The notes: generated from the letters alone by a model not told the origin. 64,000 nucleotides of DNA from Sphingomonadaceae bacterium (GCA_025056155.1 JANWWL010000004.1:434001-498000), one strand, 5' to 3'. Shown: positions 30,052 through 42,847, counted from the first letter of the stretch. Translations and numbers: made by a program.

Positions 30052-30917
30052 TTGAAGCCGAGGATCCGGGCGTGGGGGGCAAGCTCGGGCAATTTCCGAG
30101 CGATGGCGGCAAGCGTCGCCCCCGACGACAGGCCCACCAACAGCCCTTCCTTCCGCGCGCAGGCGAGCGCCCAGTCGCGGGCCTCTTCGGCGGTGACCGC
30201 GACGACACCGTCCAGAAGGCGGGTGTCGAGATTGCCCGGAATGAACCCTGCGCCGATGCCCTGGATGGGATGGGGGCCGGGCTGGCCGCCCGAGATGACG
30301 GGGGAGGCCGAGGGTTCGACGGCGAAGACCTGGAGCCAGGGCCAGACAGGCTTCAGGCGGCGCGCGCAGCCCGTGATGTGCCCGCCCGTGCCAACTCCCG
30401 TGACGATCGCGTCCAATGGTTCGTCGCGAAAGTCATCGAGGATTTCCCGCGCCGTGGCGTCGGCGTGGACCTGGACGTTGGCCGGGTTTTCGAACTGTTG
30501 CGGCATCCAGGCACCGGGGGTGTTGGCCACGATTTCGAGCGCGCGTTCGATCGCCCCCCGCATGCCGAGCTCGCGCGGGGTCAGGTCGAAGGTGGCGCCA
30601 TAGGCCAGCATCAGCCGCCGACGTTCGAGCGACATGCCTTCGGGCATCACGAGGACGAGGCGATACCCCTTCACGGCGGCCACCATCGCCAGCCCGATGC
30701 CGGTGTTGCCCGACGTGGGCTCGACGATGAGGCCTCCGGGCTTCAGTTCGCCCGACCGTTCCGCCGCCTCGATCATCGCCAGGGCGATGCGGTCCTTGAT
30801 CGAGCCGCCGGGATTGGCCCGCTCGGACTTCACCCACACGTCGCGGTCGGGGAACAGGCGGGCGAGCCGGATGTGCGGCGTGCGCCCGATCGTGTCGAGG
30901 ATGCTGGAAGCGCGCAT
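29994..30917 (-). CDS. cysK: Cysteine synthase A (O-acetylserine sulfhydrylase)
   Basis: Makes cysteine from O-acetylserine and sulfide using PLP. The 307 residues include the PLP lysine in NPGGSIKDR near residue 42, [11 protein letters not shown] near 68, the glycine loop VGTGGHITG near 175, and [10 protein letters not shown] near 260. The MFS gene upstream is 10 bp away on the same strand. Transcription of cysK and the metallophosphoesterase would run into each other at the 3' ends. Confidence 0.93.
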   Translation of the reverse strand: MRASSILDTIGRTPHIRLARLFPDRDVWVKSERANPGGSIKDRIALAMIEAAERSGELKPGGLIVEPTSGNTGIGLAMVAAVKGYRLVLVMPEGMSLERRRLMLAYGATFDLTPRELGMRGAIERALEIVANTPGAWMPQQFENPANVQVHADATAREILDDFRDEPLDAIVTGVGTGGHITGCARRLKPVWPWLQVFAVEPSASPVISGGQPGPHPIQGIGAGFIPGNLDTRLLDGVVAVTAEEARDWALACARKEGLLVGLSSGATLAAIARKLPELAPHARILGFNYDTGERYLSVPEFLPPAG

Positions 30918-30927
30918 GAGGATCCTT

Positions 30928-32163
30928 CTAGGCCTTCACGAGTTCCGGCACTTCCAGCCGGTCCACCCGGCGCAGTTCGGGAAACCACCAGGCCCACAGG
31001 CCCGTCACCGCCAGGGCCGCCACGCCGCCCAGCACGGTGGCCGGTACCGCCCCGATGACCGCGGCGAGCGTGCCAGCGCGGAATTCGCCGAGCTCGTTCG
31101 ACGCCGCGATGAACAAGAGGCTCACCGCCGACACCCGCCCGCGCATGGCATCGGGCGTGTGAAGCTGGATGAGGGAGGCGCGCACGTAGACGGAGACCAT
31201 GTCGGCGGCCCCCAGCACCACCAGGCTCGCCACGGCAACCGGCAGCGTGGTGGAAAGCCCGAACGCGATCGTGCCCAGCGCGAAGACCGCCACGGCCCCG
31301 AACAATCGCTCCCCCACCCGGGTTCGTAACGGAAACCGCGTAAGCCAGAGCGCCATCACCGCGGCGCCCACGGCCGGGGCGGCACGCATCAGGCCGAGGC
31401 CGTCAGGCCCCACGTGCAGGATGTCGCGCGCATAGATGGGAAGCATCGCCGTGGCCCCCGCCAGCACCACGGCCGCCAGGTCAAGGCTGATGGCGCCCAG
31501 CACCACCCGGTTGGAGCGGACGTAGGCCAGGCCTTCGCGCACCGAGACACGGCCGGCCTCCTGCCGTGGCACCGGGGGGATCGCGAGCAGGGCGATGAGG
31601 GCTCCCAGGAACAGCAGGCCGGCGGTTGCGTAGGCGAGGGGAGGAGCGCGGTCATAGAGCAGGCCGCCCACCAGCGGACCCAGCACGGCGCCGGCCTGGA
31701 AGCCCATGGACGACCAGGCGATGGCGGTGGGCAGGGCCGGGGGCGGCACCAGGTTGGGGGCGAGTGCTGCGAGCGCCGGGCCGGCGAAGGCCCGCGCCAC
31801 CCCCAGAAGGGCGGCCACGGCGAACAGCGGCCACAGCGTGCGGCCATCCCCCAGGGCGAGCCCCGCCAAGGCCGCCGCACCGGCCAGCTCCACCAGCACC
31901 GCCCCGCGGGCGATCCAGCGCCGGTCGAACCGGTCGGCGATCGCGCCCACCGCGAGGGTCAGGCCGAAGACGGGCAGGAACTGCGCAAGCCCCACGAGGC
32001 CCAGGAGCCAAGCCGCGTCGCGCACCGACCGGGTCTGGCGGGCGATGTCGTACACCTCCCACCCGATGACGACGACCAGCATCGTCATGGCCAGCGTCGC
32101 GCTGAAGCGCGCGAACAGGAACGCCCGCCACGCCGGATAGGCGAAGGGCGAGGCGGTAGTCAT
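30928..32163 (-). CDS. MFS transporter, enterobactin exporter (EntS)-like family
   Basis: A 411-residue inner-membrane protein with about 12 hydrophobic helices. [15 protein letters not shown] near residue 75 is the loop 2-3 MFS signature, and [12 protein letters not shown] near 338 is its second-half counterpart. Similar proteins export small molecules, but no substrate can be assigned. The start ATG shares one base with the stop of purL (ATGA), so the two are co-translated. Confidence 0.88.
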   Translation of the reverse strand: MTTASPFAYPAWRAFLFARFSATLAMTMLVVVIGWEVYDIARQTRSVRDAAWLLGLVGLAQFLPVFGLTLAVGAIADRFDRRWIARGAVLVELAGAAALAGLALGDGRTLWPLFAVAALLGVARAFAGPALAALAPNLVPPPALPTAIAWSSMGFQAGAVLGPLVGGLLYDRAPPLAYATAGLLFLGALIALLAIPPVPRQEAGRVSVREGLAYVRSNRVVLGAISLDLAAVVLAGATAMLPIYARDILHVGPDGLGLMRAAPAVGAAVMALWLTRFPLRTRVGERLFGAVAVFALGTIAFGLSTTLPVAVASLVVLGAADMVSVYVRASLIQLHTPDAMRGRVSAVSLLFIAASNELGEFRAGTLAAVIGAVPATVLGGVAALAVTGLWAWWFPELRRVDRLEVPELVKA

Positions 32164-34373
32164 CAGCGGGTCACGAGCGTCGGGAAAAACCCCTCGTGCG
32201 CGGCCCGCAACCGCTGCAGCGGGCAGGCCCCGTGGCCGGCCACGGCGACGGCGTCGCCACCCGTGGTGCCGATCCGTCGGATGGGGACCGGAGCGTCGTT
32301 AAGGCGCGTGCCGGGCCGCACCGTCAGCACGTAGCGGCCCTGGTCTTCGCCGAAGGCCCAGGCGGCGGCCGGCAGCGCGGGGTCGGGGGTGAGCCGGGCG
32401 CCCAGCCCGCCCGCCAGCGCCATCTCGGCCACGGCCACGAGCAATCCCCCGTCGGAGACGTCGTGCACGGCCGTCGCCCGCCCTTCGTGGATCAGGCGGC
32501 GCACCCATTCGCCCGCCCGCCGTTCGGCGTCCAGGTCGACGGGCGGCGGCGGGCCTTCGTCCTCACCCCTGCACTCCTTCAGCCACAGCGACCGGCCGAG
32601 ATGGCCCTGCGTCAGGCCCACGAGCCAGATCTCCTCGCCGGGCGCCTTGAAGGCCGGTGTGGCGGCCAGGCGCCAGTCGTCGATCACGCCCACCGCCCCC
32701 ACCGACGGGGTGGGCGGGATGGCGAGTCCGCCGCCCGTCGCGCGCGACTCGTTGTAGAGGCTCACGTTGCCGGAGACGACCGGCAGGTCGAGAGCTCGGC
32801 AGGCTTCCGCCATGCCGTCGATGCAGCCCACGATCTGGCCCATCACCAACGGATTGGTGGGGGACGCGAAGTTGAGGCAATCGGTGAGCCCCAGGGGCGT
32901 GGCCCCCACGGCCGACAGGTTGCGGAACGCCTCGGCCACGGCCTGGCGCCCACCTTCGCGCGGATTGGCCGCACAGTAGCGCGGCGTGCAATCGGTGGTG
33001 AGCGCCAGGCCCAGGTCGGTGCCGTGCACCCGCACGAGGGCGGCGTCCGCCCCCGGGCGGAGCACCGTGTCGGCGCCCACCATGTGGTCGTATTGCTCCC
33101 ACACCCAGCGGCGCGAGGAGAGGTCGGCCGAGCCGACGAGGCGCAACAGGTCGCCCATGAGGTCGGTCGTGTCGGCCACGGGCCGCAGCGGCGGTGGGGG
33201 CGGTGGTTCGGCGCGGGGCCGGTCGTAGACGGGGGCGTCCTCCCCCAGCAGGGCGAGCGGCAGGTCGGCCACGGGAGCGCCATGAAAGAAGCATTGCAGG
33301 CGGCCCGTGTCGGTGATCCGGCCCACTACGGCGAATTCGAGCCCCCAGCGCCGGAAGATCGCCTCGGCCTCGGCCTCCCGGCCCGGCTTCAGCACCATGA
33401 GCATCCGCTCCTGGGATTCCGAGAGCATGAGCTCGTAGGGGCCGAGATCCCTCTCGCGCACCGGCACGCGCTCGAGGTCGAGCCGGATGCCCACTCCACC
33501 TTTCAGGGCCATTTCGACCGACGAGGAGGCAAGACCCGCGGCCCCCATGTCCTGGATGGCGACGATGGCGTCGGTCGCCATCAGCTCGAGGCAGGCTTCG
33601 ATGAGGAGCTTCTCGAGGAAAGGGTCGCCCACCTGCACCGTGGGCCGCTTGGCCTCGGCATCCTCGTCGAACTCGGCCGAGGCCATGGTGGCCCCGTGGA
33701 TGCCGTCGCGCCCCGTGCGCGCGCCCACGTAGACCACGGGGTTGCCGACGCCGGCGGCCGCCGAGCGGAAGATCCGCTCGGCCGGGGCGATGCCCACGCA
33801 CATGGCGTTCACCAGGATGTTGCCGTTGTAGCGCGCATCGAAGCGGATCTCGCCCCCTACGGTGGGCACGCCCACGCAATTCCCGTAGCCGCCGATGCCT
33901 TGCACCACGCCGCGGACGAAGCGCGGTGTCAGCGGATGGTCGGGCGCGCCGAAGCTTAGCGCGTTCAACAGCGCCACGGGCCGTGCGCCCATCGTGAACA
34001 CGTCGCGCAGGATGCCGCCCACGCCGGTGGCCGCGCCTTGCGTGGGTTCGATGAAGCTCGGGTGGTTGTGGCTTTCCATCTTGAAGACGGCGGCCAGCGG
34101 GCGACCGGCGCGGTCGGTGCCGATGGCGATGGCCCCGGCGTTCTCGCCCGGGCCCTGGATGACCCAGGGAGCGTTGGAGGGGAACCGCCGGAGATGGAGG
34201 CGCGTGGACTTGTACGAGCAATGCTCGGACCAAAGGGCCGAGACGATCCCGAGCTCCACCAGGTTCGGGGTCCGGCCCAGCCGTCCCAAGAGATGCGCCC
34301 ATTCCTCGGCGCTCAGGCCATGCTCAATGGCCAGCCGGGCATCGGCCGCGGCCGGCCGGGGGGCGGTGGACAT
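32163..34373 (-). CDS. purL: Phosphoribosylformylglycinamidine synthase subunit PurL
   Basis: ATP-dependent step 4 of purine synthesis, working with PurS and PurQ. The 736-residue size fits the short, alphaproteobacterial/Gram-positive PurL. Seen are [13 protein letters not shown] near residue 50, [22 protein letters not shown] near 98, the GDPFLEK region, and in the second half [10 protein letters not shown] and VHDVSDGGL. purS and purQ are not in the window. A TAGGGC hexamer 6 bp before the ATG hints at a leaderless start, with a poor -35. Confidence 0.97.
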   Translation of the reverse strand: MSTAPRPAAADARLAIEHGLSAEEWAHLLGRLGRTPNLVELGIVSALWSEHCSYKSTRLHLRRFPSNAPWVIQGPGENAGAIAIGTDRAGRPLAAVFKMESHNHPSFIEPTQGAATGVGGILRDVFTMGARPVALLNALSFGAPDHPLTPRFVRGVVQGIGGYGNCVGVPTVGGEIRFDARYNGNILVNAMCVGIAPAERIFRSAAAGVGNPVVYVGARTGRDGIHGATMASAEFDEDAEAKRPTVQVGDPFLEKLLIEACLELMATDAIVAIQDMGAAGLASSSVEMALKGGVGIRLDLERVPVRERDLGPYELMLSESQERMLMVLKPGREAEAEAIFRRWGLEFAVVGRITDTGRLQCFFHGAPVADLPLALLGEDAPVYDRPRAEPPPPPPLRPVADTTDLMGDLLRLVGSADLSSRRWVWEQYDHMVGADTVLRPGADAALVRVHGTDLGLALTTDCTPRYCAANPREGGRQAVAEAFRNLSAVGATPLGLTDCLNFASPTNPLVMGQIVGCIDGMAEACRALDLPVVSGNVSLYNESRATGGGLAIPPTPSVGAVGVIDDWRLAATPAFKAPGEEIWLVGLTQGHLGRSLWLKECRGEDEGPPPPVDLDAERRAGEWVRRLIHEGRATAVHDVSDGGLLVAVAEMALAGGLGARLTPDPALPAAAWAFGEDQGRYVLTVRPGTRLNDAPVPIRRIGTTGGDAVAVAGHGACPLQRLRAAHEGFFPTLVTR

Positions 34374-34432
34374 GGCCGGGCCCTAGCGCGGGCCGGCCGC
34401 CCGTGCCAGGTGCCGGGTACGGGAGAGGAGGA

Positions 34433-35200
34433 ATGGCGGATCCCCGTTCGATCGAAGGCTTCGTGGCCCTGGTGACCGGCGCGGCCTCGGGCATCGGGGC
34501 GGCCACGGCGCGCGTGCTGGCCGCGGCGGGCGCCCATGTGGCGGTGACTGACGTGAACGAGACCGGCGCGCGGCAGGTGGCGGCCGGGATCGAGGCCGAG
34601 GGCGGCTCGGCCCAGGGCTTCCGCCTCGACGTGGCCGACACCCAGGGGGTCGAGGACGCCGTCCACGCGGTCGCGCGCTGGCACGGCCGGCTCGACATCC
34701 TGGTGAACAACGCCGGCATTGCCGGCTTCGCTCCCGTCGACGACCCCGGTTACCCGGCGCTTCTTGAGCGGATGCTGCAGGTGAACCTGGTGGGCCAGGT
34801 GCGGACGATCCGCGCCGCGCTCGTCCACTTGCGCGCCGCCCCCCATCCCCGGATCGTCAACATCGCCTCGACCGAAGCGCTGGGCGCCACCGCGCGCGAT
34901 TCCGCCTATTGCGCCGCCAAGGCAGGGGTCGTGGGCCTGACCCGAGCGCTGGCCGTGGAGCTGGGACCCGAAGGCATCACCGTGAACTGCATCTGCCCGG
35001 GGCCCATCCTGACGCCCATGACGGCCGGAATCCCCGCCACCGACCGCGAGACCTATGCCCGGCGGCGCACGGCCCTGCGGCGCTACGGCCAGCCGGAGGA
35101 AGTGGCGCACCTCGTCCTGTCGCTGGTGCTGCCGGCGGCGGCGTACCTCACCGGCGCGGTGATTCCGGTCGACGGTGGACTCATGGCCCGCAACGCCTAG
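34433..35200 (+). CDS. Short-chain dehydrogenase/reductase
   Basis: A 255-residue classical SDR. The cofactor motif is TGAASGIG near residue 16, NNAGIAG near 90, and the catalytic Ser-Tyr-Lys are in NIASTEALG and SAYCAAKAG (near 140-160). The end has YLTGAVIPVDGG. GAGGAGGA precedes the ATG. Asp after the second strand (VTDVNE) favours NAD over NADP. The substrate is unknown. Its stop overlaps that of convergent tsaC by 4 bp. Confidence 0.9.
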   Translation: MADPRSIEGFVALVTGAASGIGAATARVLAAAGAHVAVTDVNETGARQVAAGIEAEGGSAQGFRLDVADTQGVEDAVHAVARWHGRLDILVNNAGIAGFAPVDDPGYPALLERMLQVNLVGQVRTIRAALVHLRAAPHPRIVNIASTEALGATARDSAYCAAKAGVVGLTRALAVELGPEGITVNCICPGPILTPMTAGIPATDRETYARRRTALRRYGQPEEVAHLVLSLVLPAAAYLTGAVIPVDGGLMARNA

Positions 35201-36162
35201 GGTGAGCGGTCGGAGGAGCGCCAAGCGGCCGCCGCTGCGGCCCGGCGCAGCCGGTCGCGGATCGCCAGGCCCAGGCCTTCGGCCGGGATGGGGGCCACGC
35301 CGATGCGCCGTGCTCCGCTCCGCTCCGCCGCGTGCAGGGCGTCGAACAGGTGGCGGGCCGCCTCCTCGGGGTCGCCCCTCGGCGACAGGTTGAAGTCGCC
35401 GGCAAGCGCTCCGAATCCGATCCAGAACCGGCCGGGGGCGGGCTCGGTCACGTCAAGGTCCAGGGGCAGGGTAGGGGCGTAGTGGCGGTGGTGCATGCCG
35501 GGGGCTTCCGCTCGGGCGGCAGGGCCGGCCGGCACCACGGGCAGGCCAGAGACCTTCGCCAAGGCCTCCGGCGGCAAGGCGCCGGGGCGCAACAGCACCA
35601 GCCGGTCGGCCTCGGGCCGCACGATCGTGCTTTCAAGGCCCAGTCGACACGGCCCGCCGTCCAGCACCAGCGGCACGCCGGGCAGGTCGACGTGCTGGGC
35701 CCGGGTGGGCGACAGACGCCCCGATCGGTTCGCCGACGGAGCGGCGATCGCACGGCCGAGCTCTTGGATCACGGCCTGCGTGACGGGATGGTCGGGCGCG
35801 CGGAGGGCGACGGTGGGCAGCCCTGCCGTCACGGCCGGGACCAGCGGGGCCCCTGCGGCCCGAGGCAGCACGAGGGTCAAGGGCCCCGGCCAGAAGGCCT
35901 GCGCCAGCCGAGCGGCTTCGGGCGACCAACGGGCGAGCCCGCGGGCCATGGCCATGTCGGCTACGTGCACGATGAGGGGATTGTCGGGCGGTCGACCCTT
36001 GGCCGCGAAGATCCGGGCCACGGCCGCCGCCTGGCAAGCGTCGGCGGCCAGGCCATAGACCGTTTCGGTCGGCAAGGCGACGACCTCGCCTCGGACCAGC
36101 CGGGCCACGGCGTCGGCGACGCCGGCCGCGTCGGCGGGGCGCACCCGGGTGGCGGTCGTCAT
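35197..36162 (-). CDS. tsaC: Threonylcarbamoyl-AMP synthase (Sua5/TsaC)
   Basis: Makes threonylcarbamoyl-AMP for the t6A37 modification of tRNAs. The YrdC domain carries LPTETVYGLAADAC near residue 31, KGRPPDNPLIVH near 56 and SANRSGRLSPT near 145. The 321-residue length and the linker PGMHHRHYAP followed by a C-terminal domain make it the longer Sua5 type. The ATG at 36162 fits the family; the frame continues 12 codons further. Divergent from the acyl-CoA dehydrogenase gene. Confidence 0.93.
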   Translation of the reverse strand: MTTATRVRPADAAGVADAVARLVRGEVVALPTETVYGLAADACQAAAVARIFAAKGRPPDNPLIVHVADMAMARGLARWSPEAARLAQAFWPGPLTLVLPRAAGAPLVPAVTAGLPTVALRAPDHPVTQAVIQELGRAIAAPSANRSGRLSPTRAQHVDLPGVPLVLDGGPCRLGLESTIVRPEADRLVLLRPGALPPEALAKVSGLPVVPAGPAARAEAPGMHHRHYAPTLPLDLDVTEPAPGRFWIGFGALAGDFNLSPRGDPEEAARHLFDALHAAERSGARRIGVAPIPAEGLGLAIRDRLRRAAAAAAWRSSDRSP

Positions 36163-36209
36163 GGGGACCGTGATAGCCAGGAGGGCCTTGGACCGCACGG
36201 GGAGCGCCC

Positions 36210-38003
36210 ATGACCTTCACACCGCCGACCGCCGAGCAACGCTTCGTTCTCGAGACGGTGGCCGACCTTCCGGCTCTCGCCCGCCTGCCGGCATTCCAGG
36301 CGGCCACGCCCGACGTCGTGAACGCGATCCTCGAACAATCGGGCCGGCTGGCCGCCGAAGTGCTGGAGCCCTTGAACGCGGTGGGCGACCGCCAGGGCGC
36401 GCGCCTCGAGGAGGGGCGGGTGACGCTCCCTTCGGGCTTCGCGGAGGCCTTCGCCCGCTACCGCGACGGCGGGTGGACCGGGCTTGCGGCCGATCCCGAA
36501 TGGGGCGGGCAGGGCCTGCCGTTCACGCTGGCGTGCGCCGTGCAGGAGCAAGTGGCGGCGGCCAACATGGCCTTCTCGCTTTGCCCGATGCTGACCCAGG
36601 GGGCCATCGAGGCGCTTCAGGCCCACGCCTCGGACCGGCAGAAGGAGCGCTACCTGCGTCCGCTGGTCGAGGGGCGCTGGACCGCCACCATGTGCCTGAC
36701 CGAACCGCAGGCTGGCTCGGACGTGGGCGCCCTGCGCACCGAGGCGCAGCCGGGAGGCGACGGCACCTGGCGGCTCAAGGGCACCAAAATCTACATCACC
36801 TGGGGCGAGCACGAGCTGGCCCCCAACATCGTGCATCTGGTGTTGGCCCGCACCCCGGGTGCGCCGTCCGGCACCAGGGGTCTAAGCCTGTTCCTCGTGC
36901 CCAAGTTCCTGCCCGACGCGGTGGGCCAACCCGGCCGTCGCAACGACCTCGGGGCCACCGCGCTCGAGCACAAGCTGGGCCTGCACGCGAGCCCCACCTG
37001 CACCATGGTCTTCGGCGACGGGGATGCATGCGTGGCCGAACTCGTGGGCGAGGAGGGGGCCGGCATGCGCGCCATGTTCACCATGATGAACCACGCGCGG
37101 ATCAACGTGGGCCTGCAGGGCGTTGGGGTGGGCGAACGCGCCGTGCAGCTGGCCCTGGCCCACGCGCGCCAGCGCATCCAAGGAGCGCCCTTCGGCGAGC
37201 CACGGCGGGCGGCCGTGCCCATCGTGCAACATGCCGACGTCCGCCGTCTGCTGCTGACGGCCCGGGCGCTCGTCGAGGCGGCGCGCGCCATCGCCTTCCT
37301 GAACGCCGCCGCCGTGGACCGGGCTCGCGCCGAGCCCGAAGCGGCCGCCCGGGCGGAGGCCAAGGGGCTGGCCGATCTCCTCACCCCCGTCACCAAGGCG
37401 TTCGGCACCGACGTGGGCGTGGAGGCGGCGGGGCTCGCCATCCAGGTGCTGGGCGGCATGGGCTACATCGAGGAGGCCGGCGCGGCCCGCCTGTGGCGCG
37501 ACGCTCGCATCGCCCCCATCTACGAAGGCACGAACGGCATCCAGGCCATGGATCTGGTGGGGCGCAAGATCCCCGCCGAAGGCGGACGCCACTGGCGGGC
37601 GCTGTTCGAGCGCGAGCGACGGTGGCTGAAGACCCTGCCCGAATCCTGGGGACTCAAGGGGCTGCAGCCCTGGCTCGAAGACGCGCTCGAGGCGCTGCAG
37701 ACGGCGTCCGTGTGGGTGCTGGGCAACGCGCCGGACCGGCTGCGCGACACGGCCGCCGCCGCCACGCCCTACCTTCGCCTGTTCGGCTTGACCCTGGGCG
37801 GCACGCTGCTCGCCCGCCAGGCGGCAGAGGCCGCGCGGCGGCTCGAGGCGGGCGATGGTGACCCACGGTTCCTCAAAGGGCGGATCGCGCTCGCCCGGTT
37901 CTACGCCGAACAGATCCTGCCCGCCGCACCCGCCCTGCTGGGGCCCGTCACGCGGGGGGCCGAGGCGTTGGACCGCGCCGCCGAGGAGCTGTTGGCCGCT
38001 TGA
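36210..38003 (+). CDS. Acyl-CoA dehydrogenase, DmdC/AcdA-like long form
   Basis: FAD enzyme that introduces an alpha-beta double bond in an acyl-CoA. The 597-residue length and order match the long bacterial form used for 3-methylmercaptopropionyl-CoA and similar substrates. Seen are MCLTEPQAGSDVGALRT near residue 162, KIYITWGEHEL near 193, GMRAMFTMMNHARINVG near 285, and QVLGGMGYIEEAGAARLWRDARI near 412, followed by IYEGTNGIQAMDL. The start has a GGGGAG site. The natural substrate is not clear. Confidence 0.9.
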   Translation: MTFTPPTAEQRFVLETVADLPALARLPAFQAATPDVVNAILEQSGRLAAEVLEPLNAVGDRQGARLEEGRVTLPSGFAEAFARYRDGGWTGLAADPEWGGQGLPFTLACAVQEQVAAANMAFSLCPMLTQGAIEALQAHASDRQKERYLRPLVEGRWTATMCLTEPQAGSDVGALRTEAQPGGDGTWRLKGTKIYITWGEHELAPNIVHLVLARTPGAPSGTRGLSLFLVPKFLPDAVGQPGRRNDLGATALEHKLGLHASPTCTMVFGDGDACVAELVGEEGAGMRAMFTMMNHARINVGLQGVGVGERAVQLALAHARQRIQGAPFGEPRRAAVPIVQHADVRRLLLTARALVEAARAIAFLNAAAVDRARAEPEAAARAEAKGLADLLTPVTKAFGTDVGVEAAGLAIQVLGGMGYIEEAGAARLWRDARIAPIYEGTNGIQAMDLVGRKIPAEGGRHWRALFERERRWLKTLPESWGLKGLQPWLEDALEALQTASVWVLGNAPDRLRDTAAAATPYLRLFGLTLGGTLLARQAAEAARRLEAGDGDPRFLKGRIALARFYAEQILPAAPALLGPVTRGAEALDRAAEELLAA

Positions 38004-38137
38004 CCGCGGGCGGCGGCCCGGGCGTGCCGTGGACGTCCCTCACGTTCCCGCACCAGGTCGCCAGGGCGCGCCGCGGCTGAGCGCCCGGCACCTCGCGTGG
38101 CCTTCGTCAAGGCGCCCAGCGCGCCGGGCCCCGAGGC

Positions 38138-38965
38138 CTAGCCCGCCCGTGCGCTCGCCATGCCGAAGGGTGGCAGTCGGCGGGCCGCCTCGGGATCGCC
38201 CAAAGCCAGGAAGGCCCCGTTGCGGTAGCCGGGCTTGCCATATCTGAGCGGACGGCCGTCGTCCGCCAGGGTGATGCCGCCAGCGGCCCGCAGCAGGGCA
38301 TCCCCGGCCGCCGTGTCCCACTCCATCGTCCAGCCGAAGCGGGGATAGGCGTCCGCCTCGCCCTCGGCCAGAACGCAAAACTTGATGGACGAGCCGGCGG
38401 CCGTTCGCCTCCCTTGGGGCACGGCCTCGGCCCAGGCCCGTGTCTGGGCGTCCAGGTGCGTGTGGCTCACGACCAGGGCGGGTGATGCGGCGAGCGGCCG
38501 CGTGCGCACTGGGCGCGCCGGCCCGTCGCGCTCGGCGACGCTGGCGCCCTGGCCCACCACACCCGTCCACAGCCGAGCCGAGGGCGGGTGCAGCACCAGC
38601 CCCACCACCGGCACGCCCTCCACCACCAAGGCGAGGTTCACCGTGTAGCTGTCCTTGCCCGAGAGGAATTCGCGCGTACCATCGAGCGGGTCGATGAGCC
38701 AGAAGCGGGAGCCCGGTGGGGGAAGCGCCCCGCCTTCGGCCCCCTCCTCGCCGATGATCCGGGCCGCCGGTTCGATCGCCAGCACGGCCTCGCGCAGGAT
38801 CCGCTCGGCCTCGACGTCGGCGTCGGTCACGGGGCTCGAGTCGGCCTTGTCGCGGGCCACGAGACCCTGGCGTTTCAGTTCCTCGATTCGGCGGCCCGCC
38901 GCGCGCATCGCCTGCTCGAGCTGCCGGAGGGCCGCGGGGTCGACGGGGCTTGTGCGGAAGGCCAT
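38138..38965 (-). CDS. cysQ: 3'(2'),5'-bisphosphate nucleotidase CysQ
   Basis: Removes the 3'-phosphate from PAP made in sulfate assimilation. The 275-residue inositol-monophosphatase-fold protein shows DSSPVTDADVEAE near residue 43, IGEEGAEGG near 71, the metal site DPLDGTREF near 92 and EWDTAAGDALLRAAGG near 215. A TAAGGC lies 5 bp before the ATG, so the mRNA may be leaderless. Divergent from the secreted protein gene at 39003. Confidence 0.92.
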   Translation of the reverse strand: MAFRTSPVDPAALRQLEQAMRAAGRRIEELKRQGLVARDKADSSPVTDADVEAERILREAVLAIEPAARIIGEEGAEGGALPPPGSRFWLIDPLDGTREFLSGKDSYTVNLALVVEGVPVVGLVLHPPSARLWTGVVGQGASVAERDGPARPVRTRPLAASPALVVSHTHLDAQTRAWAEAVPQGRRTAAGSSIKFCVLAEGEADAYPRFGWTMEWDTAAGDALLRAAGGITLADDGRPLRYGKPGYRNGAFLALGDPEAARRLPPFGMASARAG

Positions 38966-39002
38966 AGCTCGCCTTAGGCGGGAACGAAGGGGAAGGAAAC
39001 GC

Positions 39003-39518
39003 GTGCGCGCGACGATGATCGGGCTGGGCGTGGTGGGCGGGCTCTCAGGCCTGCCGGCCGCGCAGGCCCAGCCGGCCGAGCTCGTCGCGTGCGCCCGGAT
39101 CGTTGAGGATGCCGAGCGCCTTGCCTGCTACGACCGGGCCGTGCCCCGCGGTTCGGCCGAGGGGCAGCGCGCGGTGGCCGAGCGGACCGCCGAGACCGAA
39201 CGCCAGGCGTCGGCACGGGCCCGGGCCGAGGCGGCGGCCGCGGAAGAGCGCCGTGTTCAGGAGTTCGGGATGGTCGGGCGAAGGGAAGCCGAGGGCCTTC
39301 GCTCGCTCGAGGCAACGGTGGCCGATATCTTCACCGACCGGGCGGGCCTCAAGGTGCTGTTGCTCGAGAACGGGCAGGTCTGGCGGCAGACCGACGGCGT
39401 GTTCCGCGGCCGGCTCGAGCCCGGCATGCGCGTCGTGGTGCGCCGCACGGGCCTTGGCGGCTATGTTCTGGGCGCACCCGATTCGCCCCGGGTGCTCCAC
39501 GTGCGGCGCATCCGCTGA
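39003..39518 (+). CDS. Exported protein with CARIVEDAERLACYDR motif
   Basis: A 171-residue protein with a signal peptide (GTG start; MIGLGVVGGLSGLPAAQAQP, mature from about residue 23). The motif C-x9-RLACYD near residue 30 is shared by many short periplasmic proteins, including VasI-like ones. A charged, probably helical middle (residues 45-85) leads to a small beta domain with LENGQVWRQTDG and VVRRTGLGGYVLG. The family role is unknown to me. GGAAGGAAAC precedes the GTG at 39003; ATG at 39015 is an alternative. Confidence 0.7.
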   Translation: MRATMIGLGVVGGLSGLPAAQAQPAELVACARIVEDAERLACYDRAVPRGSAEGQRAVAERTAETERQASARARAEAAAAEERRVQEFGMVGRREAEGLRSLEATVADIFTDRAGLKVLLLENGQVWRQTDGVFRGRLEPGMRVVVRRTGLGGYVLGAPDSPRVLHVRRIR

Positions 39519-39523
39519 TCCCG

Positions 39524-40105
39524 TCAGTAATGCAGGATCACGTCGTCGGGTGACGGCCGGGGCCGCTCCTCGAGCGGCCGGGTGGCCCGGCCCAGGAACA
39601 GGAAGCCCGCGATGCGCCCGCCTGGCACGCCCAGTTCCTCGGCCACGCCGGGCAGGTAGGCGGCCGGTCCCGTGAGCCAGTTGCCCACATAGCCCAGGGC
39701 GTGGGCGGCGAGCAGCAGATGGGCGATCGCTGCGCCCATCGACAGCTGCTGCTCCCATTCCGGAATGGCCGAGGGCTTGGGCAAGCTCAGCGCCACGACG
39801 AGGGTGGGGGCCTGGTGCACGAAATCGCGCAGCGCTTGCCGCTCGAGCCGGCCCGCCTCCCCGCCCTTGTCGGCCAGGTAGAGCGATTCGATCCGCTCGG
39901 CCAGCGCGGCGCGCCGCTCGACCACCACGAAGCGCCAGGGTGCCAGCTTGCCGTGATCCGGCACGCGGATGGCGGCCTTGAGGATCGTCGCGAGCTCCTC
40001 CAGCGTGGGCCCGGGCGGCCCCAGATCGCGCGCCTTGCCCGAACGACGCGACAGGAGAAGCGCAAGGGCCGAGGAGCGATCGTTGAGCATGGCTGGCGCG
40101 TCCAT
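39524..40105 (-). CDS. Nitroreductase family protein, YdjA-like
   Basis: FMN-dependent oxidoreductase of 193 residues. SRRSGKARDLGPPGPTLEELATIL near residue 19 and AAIRVPDHGKLAPWRFVVVE near 44 are typical of the small YdjA branch. The block QQLSMGAAIAHLLLAAHALGYVGNWLTG (residues about 120-147) forms the FMN and dimer interface. The substrate is unknown. It lies 40 bp downstream of the rpoD-linked secreted protein on the same strand. Confidence 0.88.
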   Translation of the reverse strand: MDAPAMLNDRSSALALLLSRRSGKARDLGPPGPTLEELATILKAAIRVPDHGKLAPWRFVVVERRAALAERIESLYLADKGGEAGRLERQALRDFVHQAPTLVVALSLPKPSAIPEWEQQLSMGAAIAHLLLAAHALGYVGNWLTGPAAYLPGVAEELGVPGGRIAGFLFLGRATRPLEERPRPSPDDVILHY

Positions 40106-40145
40106 GCCGGCCGCCCTGCCATGGCGCCGGCCGCTCGGCCAGGGC

Positions 40146-40825
40146 TCAGAGCGGGCGGTAGGTCTGACGCGTCGTCTGCCGGAAGGTTCCCACCACCGGC
40201 ACGCGGACCTCGGCCTCGCTCGCTTGCTCGACGAGAAGCGGCCGGCCGTCCGGCCCGCGCTCGTACCGACTCTGGGCCTCGAACCGGTTCATCCGGGCCA
40301 CCCCCATCAGGGAGAAGGGGGCCGGGGCGAATACCCTCAAGCTTGTCACCGTGGGTTGGCCGGCCACGAGTTCGATCCGGGCGTCGGCCGCCACGTCGGC
40401 CGAAATGTCGCCGCGCGCGGTGCGGATGCTGCCCTCGGGCAGCGGCCGGATGCGGTGCACGGTGCGCCCTTGAGCGTCGCGCACCAGGGTGACCCGCCCC
40501 CGCAGGATGGTGGCAAGCCGCCAGTAGCCAGGTGGCGGCAGGCCGGCCACTTCCTTGGCGTGCCGACGCCGCTCGTCGGCCGTCGGCGGCCGGCCGTCGA
40601 CCGCCACCAGCGTCCACGCCCCCTGGCCGCCTGAGCCCGTGGGCATGAAGCGCTCCACCCGGCGGACGACGCCGCCTGAACGATCGGTGGTCTCGCTCGT
40701 TCGCTCGAACGCCGTGGGGCCCATGCGGGCCGCTTCGGCCCGCACGGCCTCGAGCCACGCATCCGCCCGTGCGGGAACGGCGGCCAGGCCGGCCGCCACC
40801 AGCGCTCCGGCCCGCCACCAGGGCC

Positions 40826-40829
<4 letters not shown>
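40146..40829 (-). CDS. Exported protein of unknown function, coupled to rpoD
   Basis: A 227-residue protein. Its GTG start overlaps the rpoD stop as GTGA, so translation is probably coupled. The N-terminus ([21 protein letters not shown]) is a signal peptide. The rest has [35 protein letters not shown] and [17 protein letters not shown] at the end. The pattern suggests a periplasmic or outer-membrane-facing beta-rich protein. I do not recognise the family. Its tie to the main sigma factor gene is unusual. Confidence 0.7.
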
Positions 40830-42847
<2,018 letters not shown>

